NCBI GenBank assembly: GCA_016793095.1
Contig: JAEUJQ010000090.1
Coordinates: 1 to 64,000 of the forward strand
Reading direction: 5' to 3'
DNA length: 64,000 nucleotides
Origin: Myxococcaceae bacterium
GTDB lineage: Bacteria; Myxococcota; Myxococcia; Myxococcales; Myxococcaceae
Both the position numbers and the translations under genes were made by a program. Of this stretch, positions 47,954-55,347 are shown one piece after another; positions within the stretch are counted from its first letter, which is position 1, and each line of letters begins with the position of its first letter. The notes under the pieces were generated by a model. The model saw only the letters and a program-made list of their open reading frames with translations, searched no databases and was not told the DNA's origin.

Positions 47954-50953
47954 TCAGAAGCGGTGGCTCAGGCGCGCGAAGAAGGAGCGCAGCACGAGGT
48001 CGTACGAGTACACGTCGGTGGTGTTCGCGAAGCCGTTGTAGATGGTGGGCGGCCGCTGGTCGAAGAGGTTGGTGACGCCCAGCATCAGCGACGTCACGCC
48101 GACCGGCGAGCGCAGCTGGTACGCGACCGTCACGTCCCAGCTGTTCCACGGCGCCACCTGCCGTTCACCCGAGTGGTCCTTCGCGTAGCAGAGGCCTGCG
48201 CCCTCGAGGTAGCCCTCGGAGTCGCCGCACTCCTTGAAGCCGCCGATGAAGTACGTGCGCACGTTCGCGCTCAGCCCCTTCCACGCCCAGCCCAGCGACG
48301 CGTTGAAGCGCAGGTGCGGGTACGCGCCGCCCGTGCCCGACTCGTTCAGGTCCCACGTGCCCGCGCCGTTGATGACGGTGCCGTCGGCGAGGGTGCGGTT
48401 GTACTGGCGCAGCCAGGTGACCGCTCCCACGAGGTTGAAGGAGCCCGCTGGCGTGCCCAGGCGATAGCCCGCGGTGAAGTCGATGCCGTCCACCTGGTCG
48501 CGACCGACGTTGGTGTTGAGGTTGACGATCTGCCGGATCCGCTGCGTGCCGGCGTCGCGCTGGATGAACTGGCAGTACTGCGGCGTCTTGCCGGCGGTGT
48601 CCGGGTAGCAGGACGAGAGGATGACGTTCTCGCCGATGGTGGACACGGTGTTCGTGATGTCGAGGTTGTAATAGTCGGCGGTGAAGTAGAGCCCGCGGAC
48701 CCAGCGCGGCTCGACGACGAGCCCGACCGTGGCGATGCGGGCGACCTCTGGCCTGAGCGCCGAGTTGCCGCCGATGCGCGAGCGCAGCTGGGTCTGGTCG
48801 TCGCCGTTGTTCGCCGCGGCGCCACACGCTGCCTCCTGCGGAGAGCCCGGCGTCACCGACGCGCACGGGTCGGTCACCGGGGGGAAGCTGTCTGACTGGC
48901 CGCCGAAGAGCTCGGGGATGGTGGGCGCGCGGAAGGCCGACGAGACGGTGCCGCGAAGCGCCACGTCCTTCACCGGTGAGTAGCGCGCGCCGAACTTGTA
49001 GTTCAACGTCGCGCCGAAGTTGCTGTACGCCGACACGCGGCCCGCGGCGGTGAGCTCGAGCCGCTCGAAGCCGGGCTTCCTGTCCACGATGGGAATCGAC
49101 AGCTCGCCGAAGGCCTCGTTCACGCCGTAGCCGCCACCCGTCGCGAGGCTCTTGTTGCCGCTCGTCTCGCCCGCCGCGGTGATGGGGTCCGGCACGTAGC
49201 CGCCGGTGAGCGTGCGGTGCTCGTAGCCGACGATGAGGGCGAGGGGCCGCTCGGCCCACAGCCTGAAGAGGTCGCCACCGAAGGTGACCAGGCCTCCGAG
49301 CTGTTGGTTGAAGCCGCGCGCGATGCCCGTGTAGCGCAGGTACTCCACCTGGTCGGTGGTGATGGTGCCCGGCCCGCCGAAGAGGTTGAGCGGCACACAG
49401 CCCGCGATGGGGGCGTCGGGCGTGCCACAGGTGGGTGTCCCGCCCGAGCCGATGAAGCTGGGCCCCAACGCGTTCTGCAGGCGCGTGAGGCGAAGGTTGC
49501 CCTGGTTGATGTTCGACGCCTCGTTCCGGCTGACGTTGAAGTTCACGTCCCACGCCCAGCCCGCGAGGGGCCCCAGCGCGTCGGGCAGCGTACCGTCGAG
49601 GCCCGCCACGGCGTGGAAGGTGTTCACGTCTTGCGTGGTGATGCGCCCACCGAACTCCGCCAGGCGCCGGCGCACGCCGCCGAAGTCGCGGCCGAAGGGG
49701 TTGTAGATGTTCTGCGCCGAGACGGTGACGCCCTCGACGTCGCTCAAGAAGGGCTCGGGCGCGAGCTCCTGCGTCGAGGTGCGCTTGGTGAAGAAGCTGT
49801 CGAAGTACACCCGCACGCGCTCGTGCAGCTGGTACTCGCCGGTCGAGAACAGGGTGAGGCGCTGCTGCGGCGTGACGAGGTAGTTGTAGGGCTGGAAGTT
49901 GTACCCGTCGCCATTGTCCTGCGGCAGGTTGGGTCCCAGGAAGGGCCGCCACTCACCGCTCGAGAGGTCGCGGGTGAAGTTGGTGGCGCCGGGGTAGCGC
50001 CGCACGAGCGCGTTCCACGCCGAGTTCCCGTTGGCGACGCCTGCCTCGCCGGGCGACAACACGACGCGCCCGCCAGGCACCGTGCCGCTGCCGAGCCGGT
50101 ACTCCTCCTTCGCGTTCGCGTCGTACGCCCGCTGCGTCGTGCTGTAGTCGCGGTTGCCGGCGAAGACGGGCGCGTTGTTCGAGTAGCCCAGCGACACGAG
50201 GATGCTGCCCTTGTCCCCCACCGAGCCGACGACGCCGTTGACGTCGAGCGCCTGCCCGTCGCCCCGGCTCGACACGCCGCCCGTGACGTTCACCTCGGCG
50301 CCGTCGAACTTCTTCACGGTGATGATGTTCACCACGCCCGCGACCGCGTCAGAGCCGTAGACGGCCGAGGCGCCGTCGGCGAGCACCTCGATGCGGTCCA
50401 CGACGTTGGTGGGAATCGCCGAGAGGTCCACCGAGCTGTCCGCCCCCACCCCGCCCGGCGCGACTCGCCGGCCGTTGAGCAGCACCAGCGTCGACGCCTG
50501 GCCCAGCCCGCGCAGGTTGAGGCGAATGGACCCGTCTCCGCCGTTGTTCGCGTTGCGGTTGATGGCGTTGGACTGCTGGGGAATCGTCTGCAGGAACTCG
50601 CCGACGTTCAGCCGCCCGCTCGCGCGGATCTGCTCCTGGGTGAAGATCGCGACCGGCGCGGGGCCGATGAGCTCCTTCCGCTTGATGCGCGAGCCGGTGA
50701 CGACGGTCTCGCGCGCGAACGTCTTCGGGGTCTCGCCGGGCGCGACGTCGGGTGGTGGGGCCTCGGCTGGTGCAGGAGCTGGGGGCTCCGCCGGCGGCGT
50801 CTGGACCAACCCGGCGCCTCCATCGAGCGCGTCGAGCGCCGGCTCGAGCACCACCGCGGCGGGAGTGTCACCCGGCGACTGCGCGAACGCCGGGACGGCC
50901 ACTCCCCACAGGGCGAAGACCACGGCCCTGACTCCCATCGGACGAAGCGTCAT
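47954..50953 (-). CDS. TonB-dependent outer-membrane receptor
   Basis: A 999-residue receptor. The ATG at 50953 has a GGAGGG site 5 nt upstream and precedes signal peptide MTLRPMGVRAVVFALWGVAVPAFA; an alternative ATG 12 nt earlier is less likely. An Ala/Pro/Glu linker leads to the plug (about 90-200, VVTGSRIKRKELIGPAPVAIFTQEQIRASGRLNVGEFLQTIP, RLNLRGLGQASTLVLLNGRR, VDRIEVLADGASAVYGSDAVAGVVNIITVKK). The barrel follows to the C-terminus (SPVGVTSLMLGVTNLFDQRPP through RSFFARLSHRF, ending in Phe). The IPxxxVDRIEVLxDGASAxYGSDAVAGVVN motif is typical of receptors for large or carbohydrate substrates; the ligand is unknown. A TonB-C gene lies directly upstream. Confidence 0.93.
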   Translation of the reverse strand: MTLRPMGVRAVVFALWGVAVPAFAQSPGDTPAAVVLEPALDALDGGAGLVQTPPAEPPAPAPAEAPPPDVAPGETPKTFARETVVTGSRIKRKELIGPAPVAIFTQEQIRASGRLNVGEFLQTIPQQSNAINRNANNGGDGSIRLNLRGLGQASTLVLLNGRRVAPGGVGADSSVDLSAIPTNVVDRIEVLADGASAVYGSDAVAGVVNIITVKKFDGAEVNVTGGVSSRGDGQALDVNGVVGSVGDKGSILVSLGYSNNAPVFAGNRDYSTTQRAYDANAKEEYRLGSGTVPGGRVVLSPGEAGVANGNSAWNALVRRYPGATNFTRDLSSGEWRPFLGPNLPQDNGDGYNFQPYNYLVTPQQRLTLFSTGEYQLHERVRVYFDSFFTKRTSTQELAPEPFLSDVEGVTVSAQNIYNPFGRDFGGVRRRLAEFGGRITTQDVNTFHAVAGLDGTLPDALGPLAGWAWDVNFNVSRNEASNINQGNLRLTRLQNALGPSFIGSGGTPTCGTPDAPIAGCVPLNLFGGPGTITTDQVEYLRYTGIARGFNQQLGGLVTFGGDLFRLWAERPLALIVGYEHRTLTGGYVPDPITAAGETSGNKSLATGGGYGVNEAFGELSIPIVDRKPGFERLELTAAGRVSAYSNFGATLNYKFGARYSPVKDVALRGTVSSAFRAPTIPELFGGQSDSFPPVTDPCASVTPGSPQEAACGAAANNGDDQTQLRSRIGGNSALRPEVARIATVGLVVEPRWVRGLYFTADYYNLDITNTVSTIGENVILSSCYPDTAGKTPQYCQFIQRDAGTQRIRQIVNLNTNVGRDQVDGIDFTAGYRLGTPAGSFNLVGAVTWLRQYNRTLADGTVINGAGTWDLNESGTGGAYPHLRFNASLGWAWKGLSANVRTYFIGGFKECGDSEGYLEGAGLCYAKDHSGERQVAPWNSWDVTVAYQLRSPVGVTSLMLGVTNLFDQRPPTIYNGFANTTDVYSYDLVLRSFFARLSHRF

Positions 50954-50983
50954 GAGTCCCTCCACGAGCGGTGCTGGCCGCCC

Positions 50984-51772
50984 TCAGTCCTGCAATGCGA
51001 ACCGGATGGTGTACGTCGTCGTCATCGCCACCGGCCGACCGTTCCGCTTGCCGGGGTTGAACTTGAAGCGCTTCACGCGCCGCGTGGCCTCCTCGTCGAG
51101 GCCGAAGCCGAGGCCCTTCGTCACCACCGCGTCGGTGACCCGGCCTCCCTCGTCCACCGAGATGCGCAGCTGCACGGGACCCTCGACGTTCGAGTTGATG
51201 GCTTCCTCGGGGTAGCTGCCGCCCGTCCACGCCTCGCGCAGCGTCGGCTCCTCGTCCGTCACCGCCGCGGTGCTGACGATGGTGGCCAGCTTGAGCACCG
51301 CCGTCGGGAACCGCGCGCCCAGGCGCTTGGTGGCCTGCTCCCCGATGAAGAGGCGCACCCCGTCCACCACCAGCAGCACGTCAGTGGAGGCGTGGGAGAC
51401 GCCGACGCCCACGACCGGCACCTGCGCGTCGCGGGCCTGCGCGATGATGGTCTGCGCCTGCGCGGCGTCCAGCTCGCCCAGCAGCACCAGCGCGTTCCGG
51501 CTCGCCGCCTCCCCGACGAGGCCCGGCTTGAGGGTCGCGGCCTCGCACACCGTCGTGTGGCCGGCGATGCGAATGGTGGTGGGCCACTGCGCGCAGGGCA
51601 CGCCGAGGGCGAGGACGGGGAGCGGCTCTCTCTGCAGCCGCCTCGAGAGCCCTTCGTCGTAGGCGAGCGTGCGGGCGACCGCCGTGACCGAGGCCTCGGG
51701 CGTGACCGCTTGCGCGGACACCGCAAGCAGACTGATCAGCAGCGCCCCCGGAGCCCGGCACATGAGCCGCAT
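50984..51772 (-). CDS. YfiR-like (DUF4154) domain fused to a TonB C-terminal domain
   Basis: A 262-residue exported protein (signal MRLMCRAPGALLISLLAVSAQA). Residues about 50-175 resemble the YfiR/DUF4154 fold (LPVLALGVPCAQWPTTIRIAGHTTVCE, NALVLLGEL, VDGVRLFIGEQATKRLGARFPTAVLKLATIV). The final 80 residues are a TonB-C domain (EEAINSNVEGPVQLRISVDEGGRVTDAVVTKGLGFGLDEEATRRVKRFKFNPGKRNGRPV). There is no N-terminal transmembrane anchor as in classic TonB, so its mode of energy transfer is open. The receptor gene follows after 30 nt. Together they suggest a dedicated uptake or signalling pair. Confidence 0.72.
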   Translation of the reverse strand: MRLMCRAPGALLISLLAVSAQAVTPEASVTAVARTLAYDEGLSRRLQREPLPVLALGVPCAQWPTTIRIAGHTTVCEAATLKPGLVGEAASRNALVLLGELDAAQAQTIIAQARDAQVPVVGVGVSHASTDVLLVVDGVRLFIGEQATKRLGARFPTAVLKLATIVSTAAVTDEEPTLREAWTGGSYPEEAINSNVEGPVQLRISVDEGGRVTDAVVTKGLGFGLDEEATRRVKRFKFNPGKRNGRPVAMTTTYTIRFALQD

Positions 51773-51910
51773 GCTGTCACGTCTGCGCCCGTTGTCACGA
51801 GCGCGGACCTCTCTGGCTGGTTCCATTCACGCGCCTCGGTTCTTCCAGCGGGCACGGAAACGACGCGCGAGGAGCTGAGCGCATTCAGCCCCCACCTCGC
51901 GCTGGGGAGA

Positions 51911-54900
51911 TCAAGGGCCGCAGCGCATCACCGTGCGCCGCAGGTTGTCGTCCACCCAGAGCACGCCGACCCGCGTGTCGGACAACGGCACCAGCGTGAA
52001 GTCCGAGCGCAGCGCCGGATCTCCCCCGATGGTGAGGTCGATGGACTGGAAGGCTCCAGCGTCAGGTGCACTGGGCCCGTAGAAGAACCGCAGGCGCTGG
52101 TCCTGCACGATGGAGTGCACGAAGCCCTTCCACTGCGGCCCCACGAGCGCCGACGAAGACTGGGTATTCGAATGGTAGGCGCCGGCCTGCGACGAGGGCG
52201 AGGCCAGCCCGAAGTACCGCGTGGAGACGACAGCGCCGGCCTCGGTGACGGTGATGAGGCGCGTGCGCTCTTCGGGAGCGCTGATGTTCCCGGTGCCCAC
52301 CAGCCGGTAGAACGTGCCGTCGAACTCCACCCAGTCGATGCGCTGCAGCCCACCCGTCAGGTTCAGCTCGAAGGGCCCGGCGACGACTGAGGTCAGCGCA
52401 GCGTCGTAGAGGACGTAGCGCACCCGGGTCTCGTTGAGCGGCGGAACCTCGCGGTTCGTCCACACGAAGAGCACCGTCGTCGCGCCGACGGCGACCCGGG
52501 CGAGGTTGCTCGTCTGGCCGTTCCCGCTCGCGGGCTTGTAGGCGGCGTCGCTGCCGAGCCCGGCCCAGACGAAGCGCGCCGTCGTCACCCCACCGTCGAG
52601 CAGCAGCGTGCCGAACTTGAGCTGCGTCGAGGTGGTGTTGTCGAGCGACTGCGAGGGGTCCGGCTGCTCGAACCACGTCCCCACGAAGGCGGACAACGAG
52701 GAGCTCCACGCGGCCCGCACCGCCGTCATGCGGGGCTGCTGGAAGTTGTCCGAGATGCCGCCGCAGTAGTTGGCCCCTGAGCCGAACGCATCGTCGAAGG
52801 CCACGAAGGCCGAGCCCGTCGTGGCGAGCGTCGCGGGCGTCACCAGCGTGCCGAAGTTCCGCTGCGAGCGGCGGTCGAACGGGTTGGCGCCGTTGTTCGA
52901 GTTGCAGCAGTACAGCGCCGGGTTGGCGAAGCTCTGCGCGAGGCCGTGCGCGAGGGCGACGGTGCCGTTGGTGACGAGCCCGGGCCGAACGACCTGCCGG
53001 CCGTTGAAGGTGCTGCAGGTCGTCCAGGTGGTCGCGGCGCCGCTGACCGGCACCGGCCCGGTCACGAACGAGAGGTCCGCGGCGCTGAGCTTGAAGAGCT
53101 CGTGGCGACCGGTCACGCCGAACGACGCCGCCGTCACCAGCACCTCGCTGCCCAGGCGCACGGCCGCGGGAGCGCCTGCCCTTGCCGGGTACGCCCCCGA
53201 GCTGGTGACGGAGCCGCGCGCCCCGGGCTCCTCGACCCAGAGCCCCTCGTCCACGCCGCCGTTGCAGTTGTTGTCCTTCCAGTCGCAGCGCTCGAGCGCG
53301 CCCGGGAAGGTGGTGCCGTCGTTGTCGTCGCAGTCGTCAGCCGAGCCTCCGCAGGCCAGCGGGAAGTGCTGGTCGTTGTCGGCGTCGATGGCCTGCGACT
53401 GGTACGTGCACGTGCGCAGCGCGTTGCTGCAGCTGTCGATGGTGCACGGGTTCTCGTCGTCGCAGGGGTTCCGGCCCGAGGTGCAGGCCCCGAGGATGCA
53501 GCGCTCGTTGCCGTTGCAGTAGTCGTTGTCGAGGCAGTCGTTGTCTGCCCGACAGCCTCCGTCCGGCAGCTGCCCCGCGTCGAACCCGCTGCTGCCGCCG
53601 TCGGGCACGCAGGCGAGGCCGGCGATGCACTGGTTGCTCCGGCAGCAGAAGCCGGCGCTCGTCTGGCAGTCGCTGTCCAGCGCGCACTGGAAGATGCACC
53701 GGCCGCTCACGCCGCAGACGAGCCCGAACGGAGCGCACGAGCTCTGCAGCGCGCAGGTCTGTCCGAAGCCCGGCGGCCCTCCGTCGGGGTTGCCTCCGGG
53801 GAAGACACAGCGGCCGCCCGCGCAGTCGAGGCCCGGGGCGCAGTCGCGCGCCGTCGCGCACTCGGCGATGCACTGCCCCTGCGGGCTGCAGGCCTGGCCG
53901 GCGTCGCACTCACTCGTGCGCTGACACGCGGTCACGCCGGGAGGCAGCACGCAGCGGCCGGCGTCACACCCGCGCGGCGCGGTGCAGTCCGACGTCGCGA
54001 GGCACTCGGCCACACACTGGCCCTGGAAGCAGCGGCCGGTCGCGCACTGGCTGTTGAAGACGCAGCCCACGCCCCCATCACCCGATGAGGTCCCTCCGTC
54101 GCCCACTGGCAGGCGGCACCGGCCGAGCTCGCACACGAGACCGGGGGAGCAGTCGGCGCCGACCCGACACTCGACGGCGCAGCGCCCCTGCAGACAGGCG
54201 AGGCCCGGCCCGCAATCGGAGTTGAGCTGACACGATGCGCCCGCCCCGCCGTCCGACACCGCCGCCACGCAGCGACTCTGGCTGCAGGCCTGATCCGCCG
54301 CGCAGTCCCGCGCCTCGACGCACTCGGGTAGACAGGCCCCCTGCCGGCACAACAACGTGCCCTGGCAGTCGGACGACAGGAGGCACCCAGCGCCGACGCC
54401 GCCGTCCTGCGCCGCGCATCGCCCCTGCGGCGTGCAGACCTGCCGGAGCGGACACTCGGCGGCGCTCGCGCACTCCCGCACGCAGAGCCCCGAGCGGCAG
54501 ACGAGGCCGTTCGCGCAGTCCGTCGCGACGGCGCACCACTCGCCCAGCCCGCCGTCACTGGCGACGCACGCGCCCTGCACGCAGGCCCGCAGCGGACCAC
54601 AGTCGACGCCCGACTGGCACTCGGGCGCGCACTGGCCGGCGCGACACCGCCACGGCTGGCACTGGGAGTCGTAGGCGCAGGCCACGCCCGCGTCGACCGC
54701 GCTCGCGAGGCAGCGACCGGCGACGCACGCCTCGCCCAGCCGGCAGTTACGCGACTCGAGGCACTGCGGCTGGCAGCGCTTGTTGGGCCCGCACTCGAGG
54801 TAGACGCCCTGTCGCGTCGACTCGGCGGCGCAGTCCGAGTCGAACGCGCACAACACGCTGGTGGGCGTGAGCCCGGCGTCGGTGCGGTCCTGCGGCGAGA

Positions 54901-55258
54901 CGCACTGCCCCTCGATGCACGTCTGCTCCTCGAGGCAGTCGCGGTGCGTGAGGCAGTCGCGCCGACAGCGGAAGTCGGGGCCGCACTGGAGCCCCGGCGG
55001 GCACGCCTTGTTCGTACAGGAGTTCTCGTCATCGAGCAGACAGACGGCGTACGGGTTGTCGGTGATCTGGCACCGGCTGGCCGCCGGACAATCACGGTCG
55101 CTGGCGCAGGTGACGTGGCAACGCCGAAACACGCAGACGAGCTTCTCGGCGCAGTCGCTGTTGAGCAGACACCCCTCGGCGAGCTGTGACGGCGGGGCTT
55201 CGCGGGTGACACAGGCGAACGTCGAGACGACGAGCAAGCTGCAGGCGATGCGGTTCAT
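51911..55258 (-). CDS. Cysteine-rich repeat lipoprotein with MopE-type site and propeller-like C-terminus
   Basis: A 1115-residue predicted lipoprotein (MNRIACSLLVVSTFAC, lipobox STFAC). Residues about 25-570 are roughly 15 Cys-rich units of about 35 residues with the pattern C-x(4)-DC-x(5)-C-x(6)-C-x(3)-C (for example SDCAEKLVCVFRRCHVTC, RDCLEEQTCIEGQCVSPQ), likely small disulfide knots. A MopE-like Cys/Asp segment DDCDDNDGTTFPGALERCDWKDNNCNGGVDEGL follows. The last 400 residues are beta-propeller-like (repeating strands and Phe/Leu/Trp). It is probably surface exposed; the high Cys content would demand oxidative folding. Divergent from a PPC-like lipoprotein gene by 89 bp. Confidence 0.75.
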   Translation of the reverse strand: MNRIACSLLVVSTFACVTREAPPSQLAEGCLLNSDCAEKLVCVFRRCHVTCASDRDCPAASRCQITDNPYAVCLLDDENSCTNKACPPGLQCGPDFRCRRDCLTHRDCLEEQTCIEGQCVSPQDRTDAGLTPTSVLCAFDSDCAAESTRQGVYLECGPNKRCQPQCLESRNCRLGEACVAGRCLASAVDAGVACAYDSQCQPWRCRAGQCAPECQSGVDCGPLRACVQGACVASDGGLGEWCAVATDCANGLVCRSGLCVRECASAAECPLRQVCTPQGRCAAQDGGVGAGCLLSSDCQGTLLCRQGACLPECVEARDCAADQACSQSRCVAAVSDGGAGASCQLNSDCGPGLACLQGRCAVECRVGADCSPGLVCELGRCRLPVGDGGTSSGDGGVGCVFNSQCATGRCFQGQCVAECLATSDCTAPRGCDAGRCVLPPGVTACQRTSECDAGQACSPQGQCIAECATARDCAPGLDCAGGRCVFPGGNPDGGPPGFGQTCALQSSCAPFGLVCGVSGRCIFQCALDSDCQTSAGFCCRSNQCIAGLACVPDGGSSGFDAGQLPDGGCRADNDCLDNDYCNGNERCILGACTSGRNPCDDENPCTIDSCSNALRTCTYQSQAIDADNDQHFPLACGGSADDCDDNDGTTFPGALERCDWKDNNCNGGVDEGLWVEEPGARGSVTSSGAYPARAGAPAAVRLGSEVLVTAASFGVTGRHELFKLSAADLSFVTGPVPVSGAATTWTTCSTFNGRQVVRPGLVTNGTVALAHGLAQSFANPALYCCNSNNGANPFDRRSQRNFGTLVTPATLATTGSAFVAFDDAFGSGANYCGGISDNFQQPRMTAVRAAWSSSLSAFVGTWFEQPDPSQSLDNTTSTQLKFGTLLLDGGVTTARFVWAGLGSDAAYKPASGNGQTSNLARVAVGATTVLFVWTNREVPPLNETRVRYVLYDAALTSVVAGPFELNLTGGLQRIDWVEFDGTFYRLVGTGNISAPEERTRLITVTEAGAVVSTRYFGLASPSSQAGAYHSNTQSSSALVGPQWKGFVHSIVQDQRLRFFYGPSAPDAGAFQSIDLTIGGDPALRSDFTLVPLSDTRVGVLWVDDNLRRTVMRCGP

Positions 55259-55347
55259 GAGCCCCCCCGGGTCAAGGCGTCCTTCATAGCCGTCCGTTGG
55301 GAGTCGTGCGACGGGCTTCACGTCGCGCGCGTGGTAGATCGTCTCCC

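Noticed and set aside
49217-52390. A 1057-codon open frame on the plus strand
   Set aside because: It is antisense to the TonB-dependent receptor and the TonB-type gene and is rich in Arg, Ala, His and Val with no fold-like pattern, as expected for the shadow frame of GC-rich coding DNA.
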